Shown here piece after piece: positions 8,805-17,332 of a stretch of 64,000 nt of DNA (its first letter is position 1; each line of letters starts with the position of its first letter). The DNA is from Martelella sp. AD-3 (GTDB lineage: Bacteria > Pseudomonadota > Alphaproteobacteria > Rhizobiales > Rhizobiaceae): assembly GCF_001578105.1 (NCBI RefSeq), contig NZ_CP014275.1:3100001-3164000 (forward strand), in the 5' to 3' direction. Below the pieces are notes generated by a model, which worked only from the letters and a program-made list of their open reading frames with translations, had not been told where the DNA came from and made no database searches. Made by a program: the position numbers and the translations under genes.

Positions 8805-8826
8805 GTTTCGTTCCGCGAGACGAAAC
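8805..8826. promoter_or_regulatory. Putative IclR operator, site 2 (two overlapping boxes)
   Basis: The outer arms GTTTCGT and ACGAAAC contain two boxes offset by five bases. The + strand reads GTTTCGTTCCGCGAGAC and the - strand reads GTTTCGTCTCGCGGAAC; the second fits the consensus of the other sites well. The position, between the divergent MaoC (start 8733) and aldehyde dehydrogenase (start 8902) genes, would allow control of both. Confidence 0.6.
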
Positions 8827-8901
8827 GGCTGCGCGACCCCATTGCGGCGCGTCAGCCGCCGGATAGAGTTCCAGCACTTACCGGAGGAGGGAAGCGGCAG
8901 G

Positions 8902-10329
8902 ATGAATGCTCTGGATTTTCTGATCGACGGATGCTGGCGGCGACCGGCGCGCGCGAGGTCCATACCGATTATCAACCCGGCCAGCGAACAGGAGATCGGC
9001 GTTGTCAGCCTCGGCAGCGCCGAGGATGTCGACATGGCGGTCGAAGCCGCACGCCGCGCCTTTGCCGTCTGGTCGCAGAGCGAACGCGAGGAACGCCTTT
9101 TCATTCTCGGGCGTATCGTCGAGGGCTTCAGGGCGCGCCTGCCCGAGCTTGCACGGCTGATGACAATGGAAATGGGCGTGCCGATCACGTTTTCCACCGA
9201 GCGACAGGCGACGGTCGCCCTCTTTCACTTCGAGGAGGCTATCCGGGTGCTGGCGGATTACCGCTTCGAGCGCCGGGAAGAGACCGGCATGATCCGGCGG
9301 GAGCCGATCGGCGTCTGCGGCCTGATCACGCCCTGGAACTGGCCGCTGAACCAGATCGCCTCCAAGGTCGCCCCCGCGCTTGCGACCGGCTGCACCATGG
9401 TTCTCAAGGCCAGCGAGATCGCGCCGCTCAGCGCCACCGCGCTTGCCGAAATCATCGATGAAGCCGGTCTTCCCGCCGGCATCTTCAATCTCGTCCACGG
9501 TGACGGACCGACCGTCGGAGAGGCAATCGCCCGTCATCCGGACGTCGACATGGTTTCAATCACCGGCTCAACACAGGCCGGCATTCGCGTCGCGGAGCTG
9601 GCCGCAAAAACGATCAAGCGCGTTGCGCAGGAACTCGGCGGCAAATCGGCCAACATCATCCTTCCCGACGCCGATCTTCCGGCGGCGGTGAAGGCCGGCG
9701 TTCATGCCTGCAACACCAATGGCGGGCAGAACTGCCAGTCGCCGACACGCATGCTGGTGCCGCGCCTGCATCGCGAGGAGGCCATCGAAGCCGCCTGCGA
9801 GGCGATCTCAGAGATCAGGCTCGGCGATCCGATGGACCCGGAAACGACGATGGGTCCGCTGGTGAGCCAAACCCAGTTCGACAAGGTCCAGGCGCTGATC
9901 GCCTCCGGCATTAAGGACGGCGCGACGCTCTGCGCCGGCGGGCCGGGCCGTCCGACGGAATGCGATAGGGGCTACTTCGTCCGGCCGACGGTGTTTGCCG
10001 ATGTGACGCCGGCGATGCGCATCGCGCGCGAGGAAATCTTCGGGCCTGTGCTTTCGATGATGTACTACGACAGCGAGGACGAAGCCGTCGAGATTGCCAA
10101 TGACACGCCCTTCGGCCTTGCCGGTTTCGTCCAGTCGAGAGACCCCGACCATGCCCTCGCGGTCGCCCGGCGTATTCGCGCCGGCCGCGTCTATCTCAAC
10201 GGCGCGCCGTTTGACCGCAGCCTGCCATTCGGCGGATATAAACAGTCGGGCAATGGCCGCGAGTTCGGCCTGTTCGGTTTCGAGGAATATCTGGAGGTCA
10301 AGGCGATGCTTGGCTATCCGGCCGCCTGA
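8902..10329 (+). CDS. NAD(P)-dependent aldehyde dehydrogenase
   Basis: This 475-aa ALDH-superfamily enzyme oxidises an aldehyde to its acid. Hallmarks are TPWNWPLNQIASKVAPALATG, ELGGKSANIILPDADL with general-base Glu244, NGGQNCQSPTRM with catalytic Cys278, and EEIFGPVLSMM. The length is normal for the family. I chose the ATG at 8902 because upstream codons cover the promoter and operator region. The SnoaL-like gene follows 34 bp later in the same direction. The acid it makes might feed the nearby CoA ligase; the substrate is not identifiable. Confidence 0.94.
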   Translation: MNALDFLIDGCWRRPARARSIPIINPASEQEIGVVSLGSAEDVDMAVEAARRAFAVWSQSEREERLFILGRIVEGFRARLPELARLMTMEMGVPITFSTERQATVALFHFEEAIRVLADYRFERREETGMIRREPIGVCGLITPWNWPLNQIASKVAPALATGCTMVLKASEIAPLSATALAEIIDEAGLPAGIFNLVHGDGPTVGEAIARHPDVDMVSITGSTQAGIRVAELAAKTIKRVAQELGGKSANIILPDADLPAAVKAGVHACNTNGGQNCQSPTRMLVPRLHREEAIEAACEAISEIRLGDPMDPETTMGPLVSQTQFDKVQALIASGIKDGATLCAGGPGRPTECDRGYFVRPTVFADVTPAMRIAREEIFGPVLSMMYYDSEDEAVEIANDTPFGLAGFVQSRDPDHALAVARRIRAGRVYLNGAPFDRSLPFGGYKQSGNGREFGLFGFEEYLEVKAMLGYPAA

Positions 10330-10363
10330 GGGGCCGGCCATTCACAATGCGAGGGAGGGGATC

Positions 10364-10987
10364 ATGCAGCCAGACACCAACAGACGCCTGATGGAAATGC
10401 TCGACCGCGAGGAGCTCTACGACCTTGCGCGCCGCGAGCGGTTTGCCCGCGACCAGCGCCGCTTCGATGTGATGCGGGCCTGCTTTCATGACGATGCCCA
10501 TGTGCGCACGAGTTGGTACGACGGCCGGGGCGGTGAGGCCTATGTGGAGGCCACGCGCATATTCATGGGAAAGGTCGGCAACGGGAAACACTGGGTCTTT
10601 CCCGCTTTTGCCGAGGTGAGAGGCGACAGGGCCACGATCGAGAGCCCGGCCATGATCTTCAACCGGGCGACGCTGGAGCAGGTCGAAATCGATTTTCACG
10701 TCTTCTGCCGCTACTTTTCGCGGGCCGTACGCCAGGATGGCACCTGGAAGCTCTTAAGCTTCGAGGTTCTGTTCGAACGGGATATCCTGCGCGCGGTCAA
10801 TCCGGCGGAGATCCCGCCCATCGACTGGGACAAACTGCGGGCGTTCAGGCCGTCCTATTGTTTCCTGTCCTATCTTCAGGCCAGCCGGGGCATCGACGTC
10901 AACCAGGACCTCCTCGGCGACGACCGCCCGGATGAACTCGCCGCATTTCATGCGGGGGAAGTGGAATGGCTTGAAGGCCTGACCTAG
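10364..10987 (+). CDS. SnoaL/NTF2-like protein
   Basis: This 207-aa protein has an NTF2-like cone fold of the SnoaL_4 or ring-hydroxylase-beta-like type (about residues 15-150), recognisable from REELYDLARRERFARDQRRFDVMRACFHDDAHVRTSWYDG-type sequence split over the N-terminal half. Such domains act as small isomerases, dehydratases or accessory subunits. The start follows GGGAGGGG. Its TAG stop at 10985-10987 lies inside CCTAGA, the IS481 target duplication. Before the insertion the same CTAG would also have been the end of the palindromic repeat now at 12025. Confidence 0.75.
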   Translation: MQPDTNRRLMEMLDREELYDLARRERFARDQRRFDVMRACFHDDAHVRTSWYDGRGGEAYVEATRIFMGKVGNGKHWVFPAFAEVRGDRATIESPAMIFNRATLEQVEIDFHVFCRYFSRAVRQDGTWKLLSFEVLFERDILRAVNPAEIPPIDWDKLRAFRPSYCFLSYLQASRGIDVNQDLLGDDRPDELAAFHAGEVEWLEGLT

Positions 10988-10988
10988 A

Positions 10989-12023
10989 TGTGGGCTTTCA
11001 GGAGGTTGTCCATTCGGAGCGTACCGAGGAGACTGGAGTTACCACGCTTCAGCACTCACCGGAGGCTCCGAATGAACATTCACAAGAATGCCCGACTGAC
11101 CCCGCTGCGTCGAGAGGAGATGGCTGTTGCCGTTCTGTCTGGCGCGCTCACGAAAGCGCAGGCGGCTTTAGTCTATGCCGTTTCCCACAAGATCGTGTCT
11201 CGTTGGGTCGAGCGCTTCAGAAAGGGTGGACGCGCTGCAATGGCTGACCGGTCGTCGCGGCCCAGAAGCAGTCCCCGGCAGACCGATGCCATCTTGTGCG
11301 AGCGCATTGCCGCCCTTCGTCGTCAGCGCCTGACCGGCAGGCACATCGCCATGGAGACAGGCGTGTCACCGGCCACCGTCAGCCGCGTTCTCAAGCGGGT
11401 CGGTTTGTCCCGGATGAAGGACATTGCTCCAGCCGAACCGGTCGTGCGTTACGAATATGACGAGCCGGGCGGCCTGATCCATCTCGACATCAAGCGCCTT
11501 GGCCGCTTTAATCGCGTCGGCCACCGCATCACAGGCGACAGGACCGGCCAGAGCAATTCACGCGGCATCGGCTGGGAATATGTGCATGTGTGTATCGACG
11601 ATGCATCCCGGATCGCATTCACTGACATCTTGCCCAACGAGAAGGCTGAAAGCGCCGTCGCATTTCTCAAGGCGGCAGTCGCCTATTATCAAAGCCTCGG
11701 CATCACGGTGAAGCGGGTCATGACCGACAATGGCTCGTGCTACATTGCCGGGGATTTCGCGAAAGCCTGCAAGGCGCTCCATCTGAAACATATTCGTACC
11801 AAACCTTACACGCCAAAGACAAACGGCAAGGCCGAGCGCTTCATCCAGACAGCATTGCGCGAATGGGCCTATGCGCGCGCCTATCCATCCTCAGAGCACC
11901 GAAAACGGCATCTGCCGAACTGGAACCACATGTACAATTGGCACCGTCCGCATGGCGGCATAAAGTCAAAAACACCGATCAGTCGACTCGGCATGAACCG
12001 AGACAACCTCTTGAGGCTCCACA
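10989..12023 (+). mobile_element. IS481-family insertion sequence, copy B (complete)
   Basis: This is a 1035-bp element bounded by imperfect inverted repeats: the left end TGTGGGCTTTCAGGAGGTTG and, in reverse complement, the right end TGTGGAGCCTCAAGAGGTTG. It is flanked on both sides by CCTAGA (10983-10988 and 12024-12029), a six-base target duplication of the NCTAGN type. One transposase gene fills the element. The intact duplication and near-identity to copy A point to recent independent transposition. The insertion split the SnoaL gene stop from the palindromic repeat that followed it. Confidence 0.95.
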
Positions 12024-12028
12024 CCTAG
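11072..12028 (+). CDS. IS481-family DDE transposase
   Basis: This 318-aa transposase has an N-terminal helix-turn-helix region (about 10-100, with ALTKAQAALVYAVSHKIVSRW and a second HTH in TGVSPATVSRVLKRVG) and a C-terminal rve domain. Catalytic acids are in HLDIKRL, MTDNGS and NGKAERF. The ATG at 11072 has GGAGG upstream; an earlier in-frame ATG lies at the IS end and has no ribosome site. The last Thr codon and the TAG stop extend past the IS end into the CCTAGA duplication, so the target sequence completes the gene. Confidence 0.95.
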   Translation: MNIHKNARLTPLRREEMAVAVLSGALTKAQAALVYAVSHKIVSRWVERFRKGGRAAMADRSSRPRSSPRQTDAILCERIAALRRQRLTGRHIAMETGVSPATVSRVLKRVGLSRMKDIAPAEPVVRYEYDEPGGLIHLDIKRLGRFNRVGHRITGDRTGQSNSRGIGWEYVHVCIDDASRIAFTDILPNEKAESAVAFLKAAVAYYQSLGITVKRVMTDNGSCYIAGDFAKACKALHLKHIRTKPYTPKTNGKAERFIQTALREWAYARAYPSSEHRKRHLPNWNHMYNWHRPHGGIKSKTPISRLGMNRDNLLRLHT

Positions 12029-12130
12029 AGCGCCGTGCGTCCATTCGGACGCACAAAGGACGCTCTAACCTATTGAAACTACGCATCGTGCTTTCCGATA
12101 ATCGATTCCGATTTTCGGGCCGATGCTCCA
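12025..12130 (+). repeat. Palindromic intergenic repeat, copy 1
   Basis: This 106-bp element recurs at 17781-17887 and 56017-56123 (both inverted relative to this copy). One half contains arms GTGCGTCC and GGACGCAC inside AGAGCG/CGCTCT. The other half has arms CGCATCG and CGATGCG around a CCGAAAATCGG core. It begins with the CTAG used by IS481 copy B. In all three copies the AGAGCGCC-type end faces the stop codon of the preceding gene. It covers much of the 12030-12388 gap, which otherwise holds only the operator at 12157 and no gene that I can see. Confidence 0.85.
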
Positions 12131-12156
12131 GCGCAATCCGTGCGCCAGGCAGGGGC

Positions 12157-12173
12157 ATTTCGTCAAGCGAAAC
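12157..12173. promoter_or_regulatory. Putative IclR operator, site 3
   Basis: ATTTCGTCAAGCGAAAC is a near-perfect TTTCG-N5-CGAAA palindrome, 216 bp upstream of the TAXI binding-protein gene. It is the cleanest copy of the box. The distance leaves room for a promoter between it and the gene. Confidence 0.6.
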
Positions 12174-12388
12174 GCAGACCCTTTGAAATTTATGCGCCGC
12201 GGCATTGGCCTTAGATTGAGTGACAGAGGAGTTGGGCCGGAATGGCTGGCGACATTGCCGGCACGGCACACCGGACACCATGCGCATTTCAGTCACTGGC
12301 GGCGAACGGCCCAAGCGGTCATGGCCAGGCGGGCCCGCCGGCCGGGGCGCGCTTCCGCGAAATCTTGAAGAATGGAGGAGGACATTCC

Positions 12389-13531
12389 ATGAGAAAACTA
12401 GCAAGCCTGGCGCTTGGCGTCATCTGCCTTTTCGCCGGCGGGGCGATGGCGCAGGACGACGCCGTCACCCTGCCGAAGACGCTGGTGTGGACGAGCTTCG
12501 ACACCGGCAGCCTCGGCTATAACCAGTCTATCGCCGTCGGCAAGGCGCTTGAAGATGCCTACGGCATCTCGCTTCGCGTTCTGCCGGCCAGCACCGACCT
12601 TTCGCGCATCGCCCCCGCCAGGGAAGGCAGGGTGCCCTTCGCGCTGGCCGGAAGCGACGCCTTTTATGCTTTCGAAGGCGTGCTGAGCTATGCGACGCCC
12701 GACCTCGGACCGCAGAAGCTGACGGCCGTGATCCTCGCCGGCGCGGACAACGGCGTCGCCATGGGCGTCGCCGCCAATCAGGATATCAACAGCATCGCGG
12801 ACCTGAAGGGCAAGAAGGTGGGCTGGGTGGTCAGTTCGCCGTCGCTGCAGTCCAATGTACGGGCATTCCTGGCCTTCGGCGGGCTCACTGTCGATGATGT
12901 CGAGCTTGTCGACCAGCCGAGCTATGGCGGCGCGTGGCAGGCCTTTACCAACGGCCAGATCGACGCGATGACGGCAGTCACCAGCGGCAGCGGCGTTCTC
13001 GAGCAGGCGGCGGCCTCGCCGCGGGGCCTCAAATGGCTGCCACTGCCCTTTTCCAACACCGAAGGCTGGAACCGCCTTCAGGCCGTCAACCCGCATTTCG
13101 GCCAGCGCAAGGCGACCGTCGGCGTCGACATCGATGCGGAGCACCCGCTGGAATGCGCCGGCGTTCCCTATCCGGCGCTGATCACCTACACGGCCTCGCC
13201 GGACCTCGTCTACAATGTCACCAAGGCTATCGACCTGCAGGCGCCGGTCTACAGCAAGATGCAATCCGGCACGTCCGGGTGGGCGGCCGATTCGGAAGTT
13301 TTCGACTGGGTCGTGCCGTTCAACGAGGCCGCTGTCAGATATTACAGGGAAGCCGGCGTCTGGACCGACGAGGACCAGAAGCACAATGACCATCTTGTCG
13401 CCCGCGCAAAGGTCCTGCAGGAGGCCTGGAGCAAGATGGATGGCGAGAGCGGCGACGATTTCGCCGAAAAGTGGATGAAAGTGCGTGCCGATACGCTCGA
13501 AGCGGCCGGTTTTCCGGCCTATTTCAGGTAG
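12389..13531 (+). CDS. TAXI-family TRAP transporter solute-binding protein
   Basis: This 380-aa periplasmic binding protein of the TAXI family (TRAP-associated extracytoplasmic immunogenic) captures the substrate for the membrane subunit encoded next. It has a Sec signal peptide (MRKLASLALGVICLFAGGAMA, cleaved near residue 22) and typical TAXI segments: FDTGSLGY near the start of the mature protein, DLKGKKVGWVVSSP and GQIDAMTA. The ATG at 12389 follows GGAGGAGGA; in-frame upstream sequence would remove the signal peptide from the N-terminus. It is followed six bases later by the fused permease. TAXI systems usually carry organic acids. Confidence 0.93.
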   Translation: MRKLASLALGVICLFAGGAMAQDDAVTLPKTLVWTSFDTGSLGYNQSIAVGKALEDAYGISLRVLPASTDLSRIAPAREGRVPFALAGSDAFYAFEGVLSYATPDLGPQKLTAVILAGADNGVAMGVAANQDINSIADLKGKKVGWVVSSPSLQSNVRAFLAFGGLTVDDVELVDQPSYGGAWQAFTNGQIDAMTAVTSGSGVLEQAAASPRGLKWLPLPFSNTEGWNRLQAVNPHFGQRKATVGVDIDAEHPLECAGVPYPALITYTASPDLVYNVTKAIDLQAPVYSKMQSGTSGWAADSEVFDWVVPFNEAAVRYYREAGVWTDEDQKHNDHLVARAKVLQEAWSKMDGESGDDFAEKWMKVRADTLEAAGFPAYFR

Positions 13532-13537
13532 CCGCGC

Positions 13538-15529
13538 ATGCCGGTCATAGACAACAACACGCAGGGAGGCGAGGCGGTTTCCGCCCGCCGCCACGCCTCA
13601 TTGACATCGGCCGTCGTGCGCATCCTGACGGTCCTGCTTCTGCTCCTCGGCATCAACCAGACCTTCAACCTCGGGTCGCGCTTTCATATGACCCTGCTGG
13701 AAAACCAGTATTTCTACGCCGTGCTGGCGCTCGCGATCCCGATGGTCTTTCTTCTGATACCCGGTTTTCGCTCCCCTCGCCGGCAGACGCCGGGCGTGCT
13801 CGACTGGGCGCTCGCGGTCATCACATTCGTGACGCTCTGCTATTTCATTTTCCATGCCTACGACATCGTGCTCCTCGGCTGGGAAATGTCGCCGCCATCC
13901 GCCGCCGTCTTTGCCAGCGCGGTTCTCTGGCTGGTCATGCTGGACGCGGGCCGGCGGGCGGGCGGGCTGATCCTCGGCATGATCGTCCTCTTCTTCTCGA
14001 CCTATCCGTTGTTTGCCGACAAGCTGCCGGGACCGATCTCGGCCTTCAGCTCGCCGTTCAGGTATGTGGCGGCCTATCACGCGATGAGCCTTGAAAGCAT
14101 TCTCGGCATTCCGCTGAAGGCCTTCGCGAACCTCGTCTTCGGCTTCGTCGTCTTCGGCGCGGCGCTTGAACATACCGGCGCCGGGCGTTTCTTCATCAAT
14201 CTCGCCTTCGCGCTTCTCGGCCATGTGCGCGGCGGTCCGGCCAAGGTTGCAATCCTTTCCAGCGGCCTGATGGGGTCGCTGAGCGGCAGCGTGGTCACCA
14301 ATGTGCTGACGACCGGCGTGATGACCATTCCGGCCATGCGCAAGGTCGGCATGAAGGGCACGGTCGCCGCGGGCATCGAGACCTGCGCCTCGACCGGCGG
14401 CGTTCTGATGCCTCCGGTGATGGGCGCGGCCGCCTTCGTCATGGCGGATTTTCTGCAGGTGCCCTATGCGACGATAGCCCTTGCCGCCGCCATTCCCGCC
14501 GCGCTCTATTTCTTCGGCCTTTTCATCCAGATCGACGCGCGCGCCGCGCGCGAGGGTCTGAGCGGCCTTTCCGCCGAGGAACTGCCGGACCTGAAACAGA
14601 CGCTCAAGGAAGGCTGGCACCATGTCTTCGCCTTCGCGCTGCTGACGGTCATGCTGCTCGTTCTGAAAAACGAACAATACGCGCCGTTCTATGCGACGGC
14701 GGCGCTTCTGGCCGTCAACCAGATCGTCTCCAGGACCGATCGCTGGGGACGCAAGGAACTGCTGCATTTCATCGACAGCCTCGGCCGTCTCTTCGCCACG
14801 CTCGCCGCAACGCTTGCCGCCGTCGGCATGATCGTCGGCGGACTGTCGATGACCGGGCTTGCCGGAACGCTCGTCAACGACCTTCTGAGCATTGCAGGCG
14901 ATTCGCCCCTGCTTCTGCTCATCATGGGCGCGCTGACAAGCCTTGTCCTCGGCACGGGCATGACGGCGACGGCCTGTTACATCTTTCTGGCCGTGATGCT
15001 GGCCCCGGCGCTGATCCAGGTCGGGTTCGACCCGATGGCCTCGCATCTTTTCATCTTCTACTGGGGCATGCTGTCCTTCATCACGCCGCCGGTGGCGCTC
15101 GGCGCCTTCGCCGCCGCCTCGGTTGCCAAGACCCCGCCGATGCGCACCGGTTTCGAGGCGATGAAGATCGGCAGCATCGTCTATTTCATCCCGTTCTTCT
15201 TCGTGTTCGATCCGGCGCTGATCGGGCATGCGGGCTGGCAGAGCATCCTTCTCTCCTCGGGCCTTGCCCTTTTCGGCGTGTGGATGTTCGCAAGCGGCGT
15301 CCAGGGCTACATCATGGGCATCGGTCCGGTCTTTTCCGACCGTCCCTATGTCTGGGTGCTGCGGCTTCCGCTGCTTGTCGGCGCGGTGCTGATCGCGCTT
15401 CCGGGCGAAGCCGTTCCAGGGTTCGGCGATCTGGAACTTCTGGCTGCCGGACTGGCGATCATGGCGCCGGTCGTCATCGCCGCCTTCATCCTCAACCGGC
15501 GCGGTCTCGGAAGGGTCCGGCCGGCCTGA
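13538..15529 (+). CDS. TRAP transporter fused permease (DctQM type)
   Basis: This 663-aa integral membrane protein combines the small DctQ-like (about 1-190) and large DctM-like (about 190-620) subunits, as is usual for TAXI systems. Many hydrophobic segments are evident. The DctM part has SSGLMGSLSGSVVTNVLTTGVMTIP-type sequence and CASTGGVLMPPVMGAAAFVMA. It uses an ion gradient to import the ligand delivered by the TAXI protein. It follows that gene by six bases. A hairpin with a T-rich 3' side lies 31 bp after the stop. Confidence 0.94.
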   Translation: MPVIDNNTQGGEAVSARRHASLTSAVVRILTVLLLLLGINQTFNLGSRFHMTLLENQYFYAVLALAIPMVFLLIPGFRSPRRQTPGVLDWALAVITFVTLCYFIFHAYDIVLLGWEMSPPSAAVFASAVLWLVMLDAGRRAGGLILGMIVLFFSTYPLFADKLPGPISAFSSPFRYVAAYHAMSLESILGIPLKAFANLVFGFVVFGAALEHTGAGRFFINLAFALLGHVRGGPAKVAILSSGLMGSLSGSVVTNVLTTGVMTIPAMRKVGMKGTVAAGIETCASTGGVLMPPVMGAAAFVMADFLQVPYATIALAAAIPAALYFFGLFIQIDARAAREGLSGLSAEELPDLKQTLKEGWHHVFAFALLTVMLLVLKNEQYAPFYATAALLAVNQIVSRTDRWGRKELLHFIDSLGRLFATLAATLAAVGMIVGGLSMTGLAGTLVNDLLSIAGDSPLLLLIMGALTSLVLGTGMTATACYIFLAVMLAPALIQVGFDPMASHLFIFYWGMLSFITPPVALGAFAAASVAKTPPMRTGFEAMKIGSIVYFIPFFFVFDPALIGHAGWQSILLSSGLALFGVWMFASGVQGYIMGIGPVFSDRPYVWVLRLPLLVGAVLIALPGEAVPGFGDLELLAAGLAIMAPVVIAAFILNRRGLGRVRPA

Positions 15530-15560
15530 ACCTGCCCCGGCACGCATGGGCATGCCGAAG

Positions 15561-15612
15561 AAGAAAGCCCCGTGCAGATGATCTCCGGATCACCTGCACG
15601 GCTTTCTTTTTC
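15561..15612. terminator. Intrinsic terminator after the TRAP operon
   Basis: Arms CGTGCAGATGATC and GATCACCTGCACG pair around TCCG, extended by AAGAAAGCC on the left and GGCTTTCTT on the right, then more T. This is a long stem with a U-rich tail for + strand transcripts. It could also act on transcripts arriving from the minus-strand tct genes. Confidence 0.8.
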
Positions 15613-15739
15613 GGCGTCACATGATGCGCAATGCGATTGACCGTCATCATCGCTCCCGGTCCGCCGCCGCCACGCTTGGACGGCTCCTCCGAAACCCGAC
15701 CTGGCTTGAGCACTGCGCGCCTTATGCCCCGCAACGCGA

Positions 15740-15771
15740 ATGCGCCCGGGGAGGAACTCCGCCGGGCGCAT
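15740..15771. terminator. Hairpin downstream of tctA
   Basis: ATGCGCCCGG and CCGGGCGCAT form a perfect 10-bp stem 31 bp after the tctA stop codon on the minus strand. No T run follows, so it may act as an RNA 3'-end stabiliser or depend on Rho. Confidence 0.55.
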
Positions 15772-15801
15772 CGAAACGTCCTTGAGCGAGGATCGGGACG
15801 C

Positions 15802-17322
15802 TCAGTCCTCCACCGGCTCCGGATCCTTGTTCTTCCGCTTCCTCGGACCGAGATAGACAATAGAGACGACCGACAGCGCCAGAAGAACGAGCGCGATCGG
15901 ATGCTGCAGCACGACCCAGGGGTCGCCCCGGCTGATCAGGATCGACTGGACCAGTTTCGATTCCAGCTCCGGCGTCAGAACGTAGCCGATGATGAAGGCG
16001 ACCACGGAAAAGCCGAACTGCTGCATGAAATAGCCCAGCACGCCGAAGGCCAGCATGATGTAGATGCCGAACATGCCGCCCGTTGTAACGTAGGCGCCGG
16101 TGGTGCAGAGCAGCAGGGCCGTCGGATAGACCACGGAATTGGGCGCCGCGATTGCCAGCGACCAGATGCGCATGCCGATCTGGCCGACGCCGAGATTGCA
16201 GAAATTGGCAATCAGCATGGCGCCGAAGAGCCCGTAGATCAGCCTTCCCTGCTCCTCGAACAGAAGCGGACCGGGCTGAACGCCGTGGATGATGAAGGCG
16301 CTGACCAGGAGGGCGGCGGCGATATTGCCGGGAATGCCGAGCGTCAGCAACGGAATGAGATTGGCGCCAACGACCGCCGAATTGGCCGCCTCCGAAGCCG
16401 CGATGCCGCGCGGGTCACCCTTGCCGAAACTCTCGGGATCCTTCGCCTGCTGCTTGGTGACCGAGTAGGACAGAAAGCCGGCCGTCGCCGAGCCGAGCCC
16501 CGGAATGGCGCCGATGACCGTGCCGATCGCCCAGGCGCGGATGGCCACATATTTGTTGGCCAGGAGCTCGCTCAGCGTCACGCCCTTGTCTTCCGGATTG
16601 TCCGAGCGTACGCGGATCGGCGAGGCCGTGCTCGTGGCGCGCGTGGTGGCTGCGATCTGGCGGAAGATTTCCGAAACGGCGAGAAGCCCGATCGACATTG
16701 CCGTCAGCGGCAGGCCGTCATAGAGATCGAGCATGCCGAAGGTGAAGCGCGGCGTGCCCATGGCCGGATCAATGCCGACCGAGGCGAACAGAAAACCGAG
16801 CGCCGCCGCCATCAGCCCCTTGGTCATCGAAGTGCCGACCAGACCCGTGATGACCGTGAAGGCGAGGATCATCAGTGCGGTGATCTCGATCGGCCCCATG
16901 CGCAGCGCCACAAGGGCGAGCGGCGCCGAAATCGTGATCAGCACGATGTCGCTCGAAAGGTCGCCGAAGACGGAATAGTAGAGCGCGTATTTCATCGCCT
17001 TCATCGGCTTGCCGTTTTTGGCCATGGGGTGACCGTCAAGCGCGGTTGCCGCTGACTCGGGCGTGCCGGGCGTGTTGATCAGGATCGCCGGGATCGCGCC
17101 GCCTACCGTTCCGCCCTTGTTGACGCTGATGAGAAAGGCGAGCGCCGTCAGCGTATCGAGCGTGTAGGTCAGCGGAATGGCAATCGCCAGCGCCATCAGC
17201 AGCGTCATGCCGGGGATTGCCCCGACGATCTGGCCGACAGCCACGCCGAGGATGATGTAGAGCAGGTTGGTGAAGGTCAGGGCGTCGGTCAGCCCGCCGA
17301 TAATCGTGGTCAAGTCAGGCAT
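15802..17322 (-). CDS. tctA: Tripartite tricarboxylate transporter, large permease TctA
   Basis: This 506-aa polytopic membrane protein is the large channel-forming subunit of a TctABC importer. Family motifs include GAIPGMTLLMALAIAIPLTY, ILINTPGTPESAATALDGHP, AIPGLGSATAGFLSYS and GVQPGPLLFEEQ. The length is standard (about 500 aa). It is the last gene of tctC-tctB-tctA on the minus strand, ten bases after tctB. The substrate, probably a di- or tricarboxylate-like acid, is not defined by sequence. A shared operator with the TAXI-TRAP system suggests a related ligand. Confidence 0.95.
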   Translation of the reverse strand: MPDLTTIIGGLTDALTFTNLLYIILGVAVGQIVGAIPGMTLLMALAIAIPLTYTLDTLTALAFLISVNKGGTVGGAIPAILINTPGTPESAATALDGHPMAKNGKPMKAMKYALYYSVFGDLSSDIVLITISAPLALVALRMGPIEITALMILAFTVITGLVGTSMTKGLMAAALGFLFASVGIDPAMGTPRFTFGMLDLYDGLPLTAMSIGLLAVSEIFRQIAATTRATSTASPIRVRSDNPEDKGVTLSELLANKYVAIRAWAIGTVIGAIPGLGSATAGFLSYSVTKQQAKDPESFGKGDPRGIAASEAANSAVVGANLIPLLTLGIPGNIAAALLVSAFIIHGVQPGPLLFEEQGRLIYGLFGAMLIANFCNLGVGQIGMRIWSLAIAAPNSVVYPTALLLCTTGAYVTTGGMFGIYIMLAFGVLGYFMQQFGFSVVAFIIGYVLTPELESKLVQSILISRGDPWVVLQHPIALVLLALSVVSIVYLGPRKRKNKDPEPVED

Positions 17323-17332
17323 GGGCTTGCTC

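Noticed and set aside
1..12023. Composite transposon formed by the two IS481 copies
   Set aside because: Copy B has its own matching target duplication (CCTAGA) on both sides, and copy A has a different right flank (TCTAGT). This indicates separate single insertions, not one composite move.
13598..15553. 651-codon frame antisense to the TRAP permease
   Set aside because: It is highly charged low-complexity sequence with no family and lies opposite a clear DctQM-type permease; a shadow frame.
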